Source of the DNA: WHSW01 sp963821345
Lineage (GTDB): Bacteria; Actinomycetota; Thermoleophilia; Solirubrobacterales; 70-9
Length of the DNA: 64,000 bases
Assembly: GCA_963821345.1 (NCBI GenBank)
Contig: CAWGDM010000001.1
Span: 1,302,001-1,366,000, forward strand
Reading direction: 5' to 3'
The translations under genes and the position numbers were made by a program. Shown in pieces: positions 52,326 through 61,409 of the stretch. How positions within the stretch are numbered: position 1 is the first letter of the stretch; the number at the start of each line of letters is the position of its first letter. Below the pieces are notes generated by a model. The model made no database searches, had not been told where the DNA came from, and saw nothing but the letters and a program-made list of their open reading frames with translations.

Positions 52326-53460
52326 ATGAAGGTCGGGGTCCCCAAAGAAACCGCGCAAGCGGAGCGCCGGGTCGCATTGATTCCGGACGTCGTCTCCTCG
52401 CTCGAGGGCAAGGGGATCGACGTCGTCGTCGAGGCCGGCGCCGGCGAGGCCTCGGGCCATCCCGACTCCGAGTACAAGGAGGCGGGGGCGGAGATCGGCG
52501 ATCCCTGGGGCGCCGACCTCGTCGTCCACGTCGCGATCCCGAACGCTGGATGAGATCGGCAGGCTGAAGCAGGGCCAGCTGCTGATCGGCCACCTGGCGC
52601 CGCTGACCTCGGCGGAGACCAACCGGGCGCTCGCCGCCGCCGGAGTGACCAGCTTCGCGATCGAGGCGATCCCGCGGATCACGCGCGCCCAGGCGATGGA
52701 CGCGCTCTCCTCGCAGGCCAACGTCGCCGGATACGCCGCCGCCCTGCTCGCAGCCCGCGAGGCCGGACGCTTCTTCCCGATGATGACCACCGCCGCCGGG
52801 ACCGTCGCCCCCGCCAAGGTGCTGGTCCTCGGCGCCGGCGTCGCGGGCCTGCAGGCCGTGGCGACCGCGAAGCGCCTCGGCGCCGTCGTCACCGGCTTCG
52901 ACATCCGCCGCGCCGCCTGGGAGCAGATCGCCTCGCTCGGCGGGCGCGCGCTGGAGCTCGACTTCATCCCCGACGCCGAGGACGAGGGCGGCTACGCCAG
53001 GCCGCTGACCGAGGAGGAGAACGAGCAGGTGCGTGAGGCGCTGGCCGAGAACGCTGCCAAGCAGGACGTGATCATCACCACGGCCCTGATCCCCGGGCGC
53101 CCGGCGCCGATCCTGATCACCAAGCAAGCGGTCGCCAACATGGCCCCCGGCTCGGTGATCATCGACCTCGCCGGCGACTCGGGCGGCAACTGCGAGCTGA
53201 CCCAGGGCGGCCAGACGGTCGTCTCCGACAACGGGGTCAAGGTGATCTCGCCGGTCAACCTGCCCTCGGACATGGCGGTACACGCCTCGCAGCTGTACGC
53301 CAAGAACGTCGAGAACCTGATCGACCTGTTGCTCGACGAGGAGGGCAACCTGGCGCTGAACTTCGATGACGAGGTGATCGCCGGCGCGTGCCTCACGCAC
53401 GAGGGCGAGATCCGCAACGAAAGGGCGGCAGGCGCCGAAGGCGCCGCAGGAGGTAACTGA
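52326..53460 (+). CDS. pntAA: NAD(P) transhydrogenase subunit alpha (soluble part), one frameshift
   Basis: NAD(H)-binding dI component of the proton-translocating transhydrogenase. N-terminal MKVGVPKETAQAERRVALIP is the alanine dehydrogenase/PNT signature. The frame breaks near 52545 (AIPNA/DEIGRLKQG, one extra base). The NAD site is VLVLGAGVAGLQAVATAKRL, followed by GFDIRRAAWEQIASLGGRAL. About 378 residues. ATG start 19 bases after TAGGCT. The TGATG overlap with the next gene shows tight coupling of the three subunits. Confidence 0.9.
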
Positions 53461-53765
53461 TGGATCTGACGACAGAGTTGGTGATCTTCGTGCTCGCCGC
53501 TTTCGTCGGCTTCGCCGTGATCTCGAAGGTGCCGACGACCCTGCACACGCCGCTGATGAGCCAGACGAACGCGATCCACGGGATCGTGATGCTCGGCGGG
53601 CTGATCGTCGCCGGGGTCGCCGACGGCTTCCTCGAGCAGCTGATCGGGTTCATCGCGATCGCCTTCGGCGCGATCAACATCGTCGGCGGCTTCATGGTCA
53701 CCGACCGGATGCTCGGCATGTTCGTGCGCAAGCCGAAGCCGGACGCGGAGGCGCCGAAACAGTGA
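53460..53765 (+). CDS. pntAB: NAD(P) transhydrogenase, small membrane subunit
   Basis: A 101-residue protein with three to four helices: LVIFVLAAFVGFAVISKVPT, then TPLMSQTNAIHGIVMLGGLI and LIGFIAIAFGAINIVGGFMV. SQTNAIHGI is a conserved patch of the proton channel. It supplies the first membrane section (dII) and is split from subunit alpha, as in Rhodospirillum-type enzymes. Overlaps both neighbours. Confidence 0.92.
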   Translation: MDLTTELVIFVLAAFVGFAVISKVPTTLHTPLMSQTNAIHGIVMLGGLIVAGVADGFLEQLIGFIAIAFGAINIVGGFMVTDRMLGMFVRKPKPDAEAPKQ

Positions 53766-55175
53766 ACGTGCTCGCGGTGCTCGAGCCGGGCGGCGACGCC
53801 AGCGTCGTCCTCTACACGATCTCGTTCTCGCTCTTCATCTACGGCCTGATGCAGGGCACCCATCCGAGGACGGCGAAGAACGGCAACCTGATCGCCGCGG
53901 GCGGCATGGCGATCGCGGTGATCACCACCCTGCTGCTCGACGGGCTCGGCAACTGGGGCGTGATCATCGGCGGGCTCGCGGTCGGCTCGGCGATCGGCGT
54001 GGTCGCCTCGCTGCGCGTGCAGATGACCGAGATGCCGCAGATGGTCGCCCTCTACAACGGAGTCGGCGGCGGCGCCGTGGCGCTGATCGCCTGGTCGGAG
54101 TTCCGCCACGCCCCGCTCGGACGTCCCGCTCGACGAGCTGATCCCGGTGCTGTTCGCCGCCGTGATCGGCTCGGTGTCGTTCTGGGGCTCGAACGTCGCC
54201 TTCGCCAAGCTCCAGGACCTGATCTCGACCCGGCCGCTGGCGATCCCCGGCCAGCAGGTGATCAACGCGCTGTTGCTGGTCGGGATCCTCGCCGCGTGCG
54301 TCGTCCTGGTCTCCAACAACGGCGATCTGGGCGGCTACGAGGGCCTGTTCATCGGCGTGCTGATCGCCGCGGCGCTGCTCGGCAACCTGGTCGTGCTGCC
54401 GATCGGTGGCGCCGACATGCCGGTCGTGATCTCGCTGCTGAACGCGTTCACCGGCCTCTCCGCCGCGGCCGCCGGCTTCTCGCTCGACAACGTCGCCCTG
54501 ATCGTCGCCGGGACCCTGGTCGGCTCCTCGGGAACGCTCTTGACGATGGAGATGGCGACGGCGATGAACCGCTCGGTCCCCAACATCCTCTTCTCCGGCT
54601 TCGGCGGCGCACCCGCCGGCGGCGCCGCCAGTGGCGAGGAGCGTCCGCACGTCTCGATCGGCGCCCAGGACGCGGCGATCAAGCTCGCCTACGCCGACTC
54701 GGTGGTGATCGTCCCCGGCTACGGGCTCGCCGTCGCCCAGGCCCAGCACGCGGTCAAGGAGATGGCCGACGAGCTCGAGAAGCGCGGGGTGGAGGTCAAC
54801 TACGCGATCCATCCGGTCGCCGGCCGGATGCCCGGGCACATGAACGTGCTGCTGGCCGAGGCCGACGTCCCCTACGAGAAGCTGCGCGAGATGGACGACA
54901 TCAACCCGGAGATGCCGCGTACCGACGTCGCCGTGGTGATCGGCGCCAACGACGTCACCAACCCGGCGGCCAAGAACGACCCCGACTCGCCGATCGCCGG
55001 GATGCCGATCATCGAGGTCTCCGAGGCCCAGCAGGTGATCGTGATCAAGCGCTCGCTCTCGCCGGGGTTCGCGGGGATCGACAACGACCTCTTCTACGAG
55101 CCCAACACGTCGATGCTGTTCGACGATGCGAAGAAGGCGGCGTCGGAGATCGCCGCCGAGATCGAAAACCTCTAG
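53762..55175 (+). CDS. pntB: NAD(P) transhydrogenase subunit beta, one frameshift
   Basis: About 471 residues: nine or so helices of dII, then the NADP(H)-binding dIII. The frame changes near 54118 between EFRHAPL and DVPLDELIPVLF. dIII is intact with VIVPGYGLAVAQAQHAVKEM (the GYGLAVAQ motif), HPVAGRMPGHMNVLLAEADV and VVIGANDVTNPAAKNDPDSP. GTG start overlapping pntAB. The complex uses the proton gradient to make NADPH from NADH. Confidence 0.92.
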
Positions 55176-55208
55176 CGGCGCGCCCGCAGTGGCGGCTAGC
55201 GGTCCGCG

Positions 55209-55472
55209 CTAGCCCGACTTCGTGTCGCGCTCGAGCTTGCGGCCTCGGCGGACGTGGGGCAGCGCCCAGCCGATCAGGGCGCCGAGGGCGCCTGCGATCA
55301 GCAGGGCGACGATCAGCGGGGTCTGTGTGTGGATGAAGAGGAAGTCGACGTGGACCTCCTGGAAGTTCTGGGCGACGAAGATCAGCAGTAGGACGCCCGC
55401 GGTCGCGAGCAGGTAGAAGCGAAACCCACGGCCCTCCTGCTTCGGCATGCCCTCGAGGTTGGTCTCGGCCAC
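55209..55472 (-). CDS. LapA-domain (DUF1049-like) small membrane protein
   Basis: An 87-residue protein with two helices (LLATAGVLLLIFVAQNFQEV and PLIVALLIAGALGALIGWAL) joined by VDFLFIHTQT, the LapA pattern with the conserved N in FVAQN. The family is named for lipopolysaccharide assembly, but Gram-positive members are of unknown role. GTG start 6 bases after TACAGT. Confidence 0.85.
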   Translation of the reverse strand: MAETNLEGMPKQEGRGFRFYLLATAGVLLLIFVAQNFQEVHVDFLFIHTQTPLIVALLIAGALGALIGWALPHVRRGRKLERDTKSG

Positions 55473-55478
55473 GGCGCG

Positions 55479-55484
55479 ACTGTA
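55479..55484 (-). promoter_or_regulatory. Candidate -10 hexamer TACAGT
   Basis: TACAGT lies 6 bases before the GTG of the LapA-like gene and supports that start. Confidence 0.4.
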
Positions 55485-55545
55485 TCGCTTCGATTGCGCC
55501 TCACACCCGATGCGATCGCCGCGCCACCGGCGCGCGGCGCGGACC

Positions 55546-55551
55546 TAGCGT
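55546..55551 (+). promoter_or_regulatory. Candidate -10 hexamer TAGCGT
   Basis: CCTAGCGTCGAGCC directly precedes the GTG at 55558 with a spacing of 6. Confidence 0.45.
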
Positions 55552-55557
55552 CGAGCC

Positions 55558-56433
55558 GTGTCGCCGAAAGCCCAGCGCGGCCAGAGCACGGTCGAGTGGA
55601 TCGGCCTGCTGCTGCTCACCTCGCTGGCGATCGGCGCGCTCGGCGCGCTCGCCGGCCTCGCCCTGCCGGGAACGGCGCTCGCACGGGCGATCGCCGGGCG
55701 GATCATCTGCGCGCTCGAGCTCAGCGGCGGCTGCGAACCACCCGGGCCCGGCCCGCTTGCGCTGGCCTACGGCGACGAGCTCGCCGGCCTCGTCGCCCAG
55801 ACGGCGCCGCAGATCCGCTACGAGCCCGGGATGAGGGCGTTGCCGGTCGACTACCGCGACTGCCGCGACGACGCCTGCGCCGAGGGCCGCGACGGGATCC
55901 GGGTCGCGCGCTCGGAGACCGGCGAGCCCGCCGCCGTGTTCACGCACGTCGTCGATTGCCGCCCCGGATCGGAGACCCCGGGCGCCGACTGTTCGGGCGA
56001 GGCGGCCGGCAACCGCTACCTGCAGTACTGGCTCTACTACCCCGGCAGCGCGACCGGCGAGGGGTCGACCTTCCTGCGCGGGGTGATCCGCGAGGTCTCC
56101 GCCGACGTCGGCCATCCGACATACCACGCCGACGACTGGGAGTCGGTCCAGTACCGCGTCCACGCCGATGGGGCCGTCGACGTCCGCGCCAGCGCCCACT
56201 ACGGCTACGGCGACGGCTGGGAGCCCGCCGACGGCGCCGCCTACACCGTCTCCGGCGGCAGTCACGCGGGGACCGTCGAGCCGGCCGAGTTCGACCGGCT
56301 CACCAACCCCCGGCGGCTGGGCCTGATCCCGCTCGAGCCGATCGCCCGGCGCGATCCCGATGCCGGGTTCGCGATCACCCCGCCGTGGCGCAAGCGCGTC
56401 TGGCTGGAGCCCGAGTACGAGGGGACCGAATAG
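55558..56433 (+). CDS. Secreted protein with prepilin/TadE-like N-terminus
   Basis: A 291-residue protein of unknown function. The N-terminus SPKAQRGQSTVEWIGLLLLT has the G-x3-E placement of a class III/pseudopilin cleavage site (RGQSTVEW), followed by a ~20-residue helix as in Flp/TadE pilins. The large outer domain contains YLQYWLYYPGSATGEGSTFL and YHADDWESVQYRVHADGAVD, resembling the Vps62-like or YWLYYP surface domains. Cys pairs (CALELSGGC, DCRDDAC) could form disulfides. GTG start. Pilins usually have no such large domain, making this an unusual fusion. Confidence 0.75.
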   Translation: MSPKAQRGQSTVEWIGLLLLTSLAIGALGALAGLALPGTALARAIAGRIICALELSGGCEPPGPGPLALAYGDELAGLVAQTAPQIRYEPGMRALPVDYRDCRDDACAEGRDGIRVARSETGEPAAVFTHVVDCRPGSETPGADCSGEAAGNRYLQYWLYYPGSATGEGSTFLRGVIREVSADVGHPTYHADDWESVQYRVHADGAVDVRASAHYGYGDGWEPADGAAYTVSGGSHAGTVEPAEFDRLTNPRRLGLIPLEPIARRDPDAGFAITPPWRKRVWLEPEYEGTE

Positions 56434-56440
56434 CCGCCGC

Positions 56441-56878
56441 TCAGCCGCCGAGGTCAGGGGGCAGCATCTCCGGCGTCGCCTGGGCGACGTAGAAGCGGCT
56501 GCGGCCGATCTCGCGCTCGCCCGCGTGGATCACGACCGCGTGCGGGCCGGGCTTCGAGAACTCGGCGTTCGCCTGGATCGAGATCACCATCCGCTGGTCC
56601 TGGCCGGTGACCAGGCCGGGCGGGCGGCCGACCTCGATCTCGAACTCCAGCTCGTCGCCGAGCCGCTCGCCGTCGGGGTCCTGCGTCTCCAGCCTCAGCG
56701 TGTGGCGCTGGTTGGCCTCATCCCACGCGACGTCGACGCCGAAGGCGATCCCGAACGCGTGATTCACCGGCATCTGGGCGAAGCGCAGCATGTTCCAGCC
56801 GCCGCCCATCGCGTACAGCTTGCCGTTCAGCGACTCGCTGTGGTCGGTGAGTAAGAGGAAGCCGATCTCCATCGCCAT
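56441..56878 (-). CDS. DUF6941-like conserved protein
   Basis: A 145-residue beta-rich protein. Its opening, EIGFLLLTDHSESLNGKLYA, followed by MGGGWNMLRFAQMPVNHAFG, is a conserved actinobacterial pattern that I assign from memory to DUF6941. No enzymatic motif or membrane segment is visible. It begins four bases after the stop of the SDR gene, so the two form an operon. Confidence 0.7.
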   Translation of the reverse strand: MAMEIGFLLLTDHSESLNGKLYAMGGGWNMLRFAQMPVNHAFGIAFGVDVAWDEANQRHTLRLETQDPDGERLGDELEFEIEVGRPPGLVTGQDQRMVISIQANAEFSKPGPHAVVIHAGEREIGRSRFYVAQATPEMLPPDLGG

Positions 56879-56881
56879 CCC

Positions 56882-57647
56882 CTACTTCGGCGGCATCCGC
56901 AGCGCGCCGTCGAGGCGGATGGTCTCGCCGTTGAGCATCGGGTTGGCGACGATCGCGGCGACCATGTCGGCGTACTCGCTCGGCCGCCCGAGCCGCGCCG
57001 GGAACGGGACCCCGGCGCCGAGCGCCTGGCGCGCCTCCTCGGGCAGCGCCGCCAGCAGCGGGGTGTCGAACAGCCCCGGGGCGATCGTCACCACCCTGAT
57101 CCCGAGCCCGGAGAGGTCGCGCGCCGCCGGCAGCGTCAGGCCGACGATCCCGCCCTTGGACGCCGCGTAGGCGACCTGGCCGATCTGGCCGTCGTAGGCG
57201 GCGATCGAGGCGGTGTTGACGCAGACCCCGCGCTGGCCGTCGCCGTCCGCCTCGTTGGCGACCATCGCCGCGGCGGCGAGCCGCAGGGACGTTGAACGTT
57301 CCGATCAGGTTCACCTTGATCACGTTGGAGAAGATCTCGAGGTCGTGGGGGCCCTGCTTGGAGACCGTCCGCTGAGCCCAGCCGATCCCCGCGCAGCAGA
57401 CCGAGACCCGCAGCTCGCCGCCCTCGGTCGCCGCCGCGACCGCGGCCTCGAGCTGCTCGGTCTCGAGCACGTTCGCCTCGACGAACCGCGCCCGGTCGCC
57501 GAGCTCGGCGACCAGCGCCGCGCCCTTGTCGGCGTTCAGGTCGGCGATCGTCACCGCGGCACCGTCGGCGTGCAGGCGCCGGGCCGTCGCCTCGCCCAGG
57601 CCCGAGGCGCCGCCGACCACGAGTGCATTGCGCTGTCCGCCGGACAT
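56882..57647 (-). CDS. Short-chain dehydrogenase/reductase, one frameshift
   Basis: About 255 residues when repaired. Cofactor loop NALVVGGASGLGEATARRLH near the N-terminus, DLNADKG at the end of strand 2 (NAD-preferring Asp), NTASIAAYDGQIGQVAYAAS with catalytic Ser and Tyr and the Lys in ASKGG. The frame breaks near 57285 after VNLIGTFNV. It is closest to the 3-hydroxyacyl-CoA dehydrogenase type II/HSD10 group, suggesting a fatty-acid oxidation role. TATGGT lies 9 bases before the ATG. Confidence 0.85.
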
Positions 57648-57656
57648 CGGCGGGGG

Positions 57657-57662
57657 ACCATA
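57657..57662 (-). promoter_or_regulatory. Candidate -10 hexamer TATGGT
   Basis: TATGGT is 9 bases before the ATG of the SDR gene. Confidence 0.4.
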
Positions 57663-57706
57663 TCCGCTGACACACCTCGTTCACGGGTAAGGCGGGCCCA
57701 CCCGGG

Positions 57707-57712
57707 TAGCCT
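57707..57712 (+). promoter_or_regulatory. Candidate -10 hexamer TAGCCT upstream of egtB
   Basis: TAGCCT is followed after exactly 6 bases (TTTTGG) by ATC GCG CCG, the upstream end of the conserved EgtB reading frame. In other genes this spacing falls on the start codon. Confidence 0.4.
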
Positions 57713-57718
57713 TTTTGG

Positions 57719-58927
57719 ATCGCGCCGACCGCGCAGGCAAATCTGGCTCAGGGGATCGCCGACCGTCTCGGCGAAGCGCGCGAACGCACCCTGCTGTTGG
57801 TCGAGCCGCTCGCCGACGAGCAGCTCAACACCGTCTACTCGCCGATCCTCAGCCCGCTCGCCTGGGACCTCGGCCACATCGCCAACTTCGAGGAGCTGTG
57901 GCTGGTCCAGCGCGTCGGCGGCCGCGAGCCGATGGACGGCGCGCTGGGGCGGTTCTACGACGCGATCGAGAACCCGCGCACGATCCGCAACGAGCTGCCG
58001 ATCCTGCGCGGCGATCAGCTGCGCGACTACATGGACGAGGTCCGGGCGCGGACCCTCGAGGTGCTCGACACGGTCGAGCTCCACGACACCGGCGACCCGC
58101 TGACGGACGGCGGCTTCATCTACGAGATGCTGCTCGCCCACGAGCATCAGCACAACGAGACGATGCTGCAGCTGCTGCAGATGGTCGACGGCTACGAGCC
58201 GGTCTCGATCGACGGGTCGGTCGCCGCCGAGCCGGTCTCGAAGGGCCCGGAGATGGTCACCGTCGCGCCCGGCGGCCATGCGATCGGCGCGCCCGCGCAC
58301 GGCTTCGCCTACGACAACGAGCGCCCCGCGCACGAGGTCGAGCTGGCCGGCTTCGAGATCGATCGCACCCCGGTCACCAACGGCGCCTTCGCCGAGTTCG
58401 TCGCCGATACCGGCGCCGCGCCGCCGATGTACTGGGAGCGCGACGGCGACGGCTGGGTGACGACCACCTTCGGCCGGCGCCGCGCGCTCGATCCCAGCCT
58501 TCCGGTCGTCCACGTCGACTGGCACCAGGCCGACGCCTTCGCCCGCTGGGCCGGCAAGCGGCTGCCGACCGAGTTCGAGTGGGAGGCCGCGGCGGCCGGT
58601 GCCGATCGAGAGCGAGCCAACCTCGATCACCTCGGCTTCGGCTGCGCGCCGGCCGGCGCCTACGGCGACGCGCCCTCGGACTGCGGCGCGGTACAGATGC
58701 TCGGCGACGTCTGGGAGTGGACCTCGTCCGAGTTCACCGCCTACCCCGGCTTCAGCGCCTTCCCGTATCCGGAGTACTCGGAGGTCTTCTTCGGCGACGG
58801 CTACAGGGTCCTGCGCGGCGGCGCCTGGGCGACCCGCCGCGAGTTGATGCGGACCAGCTTCCGCAACTGGGACCTCGCCGAGCGCTCACAGATCTTCTCG
58901 GGCGTTCGTTGCGTAAGGGACCTGTAG
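57719..58927 (+). CDS. egtB: Ergothioneine biosynthesis sulfoxide synthase EgtB
   Basis: Non-heme iron enzyme joining hercynine to gamma-glutamylcysteine or cysteine with oxygen. DinB-like domain has SPLAWDLGHIANFEELWLVQ and the iron-ligand segment LAHEHQHNETMLQLL (HEHQHNE). The FGE-sulfatase domain follows: PFGE-type GGHAIGAPAHGFAYDNERPA, VTNGAFAEFVADTG, RLPTEFEWEAAAAG and a C-terminal VFFGDGYRVLRGGAWATRRE. The conserved frame extends upstream of the first usual start (TTG at 57797) to an ATC at 57719, where the promoter spacing predicts the start; either ATC is used or one base is misread. Just before egtD. Confidence 0.88.
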   Translation: MAPTAQANLAQGIADRLGEARERTLLLVEPLADEQLNTVYSPILSPLAWDLGHIANFEELWLVQRVGGREPMDGALGRFYDAIENPRTIRNELPILRGDQLRDYMDEVRARTLEVLDTVELHDTGDPLTDGGFIYEMLLAHEHQHNETMLQLLQMVDGYEPVSIDGSVAAEPVSKGPEMVTVAPGGHAIGAPAHGFAYDNERPAHEVELAGFEIDRTPVTNGAFAEFVADTGAAPPMYWERDGDGWVTTTFGRRRALDPSLPVVHVDWHQADAFARWAGKRLPTEFEWEAAAAGADRERANLDHLGFGCAPAGAYGDAPSDCGAVQMLGDVWEWTSSEFTAYPGFSAFPYPEYSEVFFGDGYRVLRGGAWATRRELMRTSFRNWDLAERSQIFSGVRCVRDL

Positions 58928-58967
58928 TGAAACGAATCGCACCCAGCGAGAACGGTTAGGCGAGACC

Positions 58968-59954
58968 TTGGCGGCAACGGCGGAGCAGATCGAGATCGAG
59001 GTGCACCTCCCCGAGGGCGGCACCCTCGCCGGGCTGGCCGAGGACGTGCGCGAGGGGCTCTCGTGCCCGTTCAAGGAGATCCCCCCGAAGTACTTCTACG
59101 ACGAGCGCGGCTCGCAGCTGTTCGAGGCGATCACCGAGCTTCCCGAGTACTACCCGACCCGGGCCGAACGCTCGATCCTCGACTCGCGCGCCGCCGAGAT
59201 CGTCGCCGCCGCGGCGCCGACGACGCTGATCGAGCTCGGCTCCGGCGCCGCCGCGAAGACCCGTTGCGTGCTCGACGCGATGAGCGCCGCCGACAGCCTC
59301 GAGACCTACGTCCCGGTCGACATCTCCGAGGAGATCACCCGCCGGGTTGCCGAGGAGCTGGTCGCCGAGTACGACGGCCTGCGGGTCCACGGGGTGGTCT
59401 GCGACTACGAGACCCACCTCGAGCGCGTACCCCGCGAGGAGGGCGCGCTGATCGCCTTCCTCGGCGGCACGATCGGCAACTTCCGCCCCGGCCCGCGGCG
59501 CTCGTTCCTGGCCCGGATCGCCACCCTGATGTATCCGGGCGACCGCTTCCTGCTCGGCACCGACCTGGTCAAGGACACGGCGATCCTGGAGGCGGCGTAC
59601 AACGACTCGCAGGGCGTCACCGCGGAGTTCAACAAGAACGTGCTCGCGGTCCTCAACCGCGAGCTGGGAGCGAACTTCGACCCCGGTCAGTTCGAGCACG
59701 TCGCCTTCTTCGACGACGAGAACGAGTGGATCGACATCCGCCTGCGCTCGCTCGCCGAGCAGTTCATCGACCTGACCGAGCTCGACATGCGCACCCACTT
59801 CGCCCGCAACGAGGAGATGCGAACCGAGATCTCAACCAAGTTCACCCGCGAGCGGCTCGAGGCCAGCTACGCCGACGCCGGCCTCGAGCTCGTCGAGTGG
59901 TGGACCGACCCGGACGCGCTCTACGCGCTCAGCCTCGCCGAGCCCGCGGCCTGA
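58968..59954 (+). CDS. egtD: L-histidine N-alpha-methyltransferase EgtD
   Basis: A 328-residue SAM-dependent enzyme that trimethylates histidine to hercynine, the first step of ergothioneine synthesis. N-terminal CPFKEIPPKYFYDERGSQLF, SAM motif TLIELGSGAAAKTRCVLDAM, then VPVDISEEITRRVAEEL and FLGGTIGNFRPGPRR. The C-terminus has EFNKNVLAVLNRELGANFDP and MRTHFARNEEMRTEISTKFT. TTG start 40 bases after egtB. With EgtB it makes the two core steps; EgtA, EgtC and EgtE are not in the window. Confidence 0.93.
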   Translation: MAATAEQIEIEVHLPEGGTLAGLAEDVREGLSCPFKEIPPKYFYDERGSQLFEAITELPEYYPTRAERSILDSRAAEIVAAAAPTTLIELGSGAAAKTRCVLDAMSAADSLETYVPVDISEEITRRVAEELVAEYDGLRVHGVVCDYETHLERVPREEGALIAFLGGTIGNFRPGPRRSFLARIATLMYPGDRFLLGTDLVKDTAILEAAYNDSQGVTAEFNKNVLAVLNRELGANFDPGQFEHVAFFDDENEWIDIRLRSLAEQFIDLTELDMRTHFARNEEMRTEISTKFTRERLEASYADAGLELVEWWTDPDALYALSLAEPAA

Positions 59955-59967
59955 GGCCCGACTCCCG

Positions 59968-60417
59968 CTACCCGGACTCCGCCGCGCGCTTGAACCCGGC
60001 GATCGCCTCGTCGACGAGCTTGTGGCGCACCTTGTCGAGGACCGGGCCGCGGGCCATCATCGACAGCATGCGGCCGGGGTCGAGCCCGGTCGAGTAGTCC
60101 AGCCGGGTCAGCTCGGGTCCCAGCTCGGCGAGCTCGAACCGCGTCCACATCTCGTTCAGATCGCCCGACTCCCGCCGGCACTCGACCCGCCGCGGTTCGT
60201 CGTAGGTGAACGCAACGGTGACCTTGACCGTCGAGACGCTGGCGTCGACGACGGCGCGTGCCCGGCTCGGCCGGCCGTCGGCGCCGCGCTCGCTCACGGT
60301 CATCGACTCGATCACCGGGTGCCACTCGGGGTAGCGCTCGGCGTCCGCGGCGACCTCGAAGCACCGCGAGCGCCCGGCCGCGACCTCGACCGACCCCTCG
60401 CCTCCGAACTGCGACAT
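59968..60417 (-). CDS. SRPBCC-fold protein
   Basis: A 149-residue START/Bet v 1-like protein: VAADAERYPEWHPVIESMTV at the N-terminus and the C-terminal helix VLDKVRHKLVDEAIAGFKRA. Such actinobacterial proteins carry hydrophobic ligands or act as cyclases. It begins one base after the stop of the LLM gene, suggesting a shared operon. Ligand unknown. Confidence 0.8.
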   Translation of the reverse strand: MSQFGGEGSVEVAAGRSRCFEVAADAERYPEWHPVIESMTVSERGADGRPSRARAVVDASVSTVKVTVAFTYDEPRRVECRRESGDLNEMWTRFELAELGPELTRLDYSTGLDPGRMLSMMARGPVLDKVRHKLVDEAIAGFKRAAESG

Positions 60418-60418
60418 C

Positions 60419-61368
60419 TCAAACGGGTGCGAGCGCCTCGATCAGCTCCCCGAGCCCGTCGGGGGTGGTGATCGGTGTCAGCACCGGGCAGGTGATGCCG
60501 CCGGCGACGAACTCGCCGAGGCGCTCGCGCATCTGCTCGGGGAACCGAGGATGAACATCTCCTCGATCAGCTCCCAGGGCGCCGCCGCGATCGCCCGTTC
60601 GCGGTCCTTCGCCGCCCACGCCTCGCACATCTCGGCGATCGCGTCGGTGTGGCCGAGCCAGCGGTAGAAGGCCGCGTAGACGGGCACGGTGACGTAGGAG
60701 GCGAACATGAAGCGCGCGATCGGCTCGATCTGCTCGCGCTCCCCTGGCAGGCAGAAGAACCGGCAGAGCAGCTCGAAGCCGGGCTTCGCCCGATCGAGCG
60801 CCCCGGCGACCTGTGCGAGGCCGGAGATCGGCAGGAAGTTGGTGAACGCGCCGTCGGCCTTGTCGACCGCGAGCTGCAGCATCTTGCCGCGCAGCGCCGC
60901 GAGGATGATCGGCACCGGCGGCGGCGCCGCCTCGAGCTTGAAGCCGTTCGCGGTCCGCTCGCCGGCGAGCGCCGGGCGCAAGAAGTCGATCGTCTGATCG
61001 ACCTTCGACAGCGGGCGCTCGAACGGGATCTCGATTCCAGCCCTCGACGATCCGGTCCGACGAGGCGCCGATCCCGAGCGCGAAGCGCCCGCCGCTGGCG
61101 TCGGCGAGCGCCGCGGCCTGCTGGGCGAGCAGCGCCGGCCCGCGCGTGAAAGACGCCGACGACCCCGGTCCCGAGCCGCATCGACTCGGTCCAGGCGGCG
61201 GCGAGCGCCAGCGGGCGTGAACCCGTCGGGCCCGTTGGTCTCGCCGCTCCACACGTCGGTGTAGCCGGCGGCCTCGGCGCGGCGCACGTGCTCGGCGCTG
61301 TCGTGCAGCGAGGTCATCGGCAGCGGCAGGGTCAGGCCCCAGCGCTGCGTCGGCGAAGCGGCTTCCAT
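60419..61368 (-). CDS. LLM-class F420-dependent oxidoreductase, several frameshifts
   Basis: The opening QRWGLTLPLPMTSLHDSAEH with RRAEAAGYTDVWSGETNG is a luciferase-like first strand. Frame changes occur near 61215, 61150, 61045 and 60550; between them one reads MRLGTGVVGVF, FALGIGASSD and the long intact block from GIEIPFERPLSKVDQTIDFL to WELIEEMFILG. Repaired length would be about 316 residues. With four or five indels this is the worst-affected recognisable enzyme here, so either poor sequence or a decaying gene. Start ATG 61368 with TAGGCT 9 bases upstream. Confidence 0.75.
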
Positions 61369-61377
61369 GTGCGCGCT

Positions 61378-61383
61378 GCAGCC
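61378..61383 (-). promoter_or_regulatory. Candidate -10 hexamer TAGGCT, divergent pair
   Basis: On the minus strand TAGGCT is 9 bases before the LLM ATG. It mirrors the plus-strand TAGGCT at 61395, giving AGCCTATCC and GGATAGGCT back to back. Confidence 0.45.
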
Positions 61384-61394
61384 TATCCGTGGGA

Positions 61395-61400
61395 TAGGCT
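61395..61400 (+). promoter_or_regulatory. Candidate -10 hexamer TAGGCT, divergent pair
   Basis: TAGGCT is 9 bases before the GTG of the membrane protein gene at 61410. Confidence 0.45.
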
Positions 61401-61409
61401 CGCGGCTGC

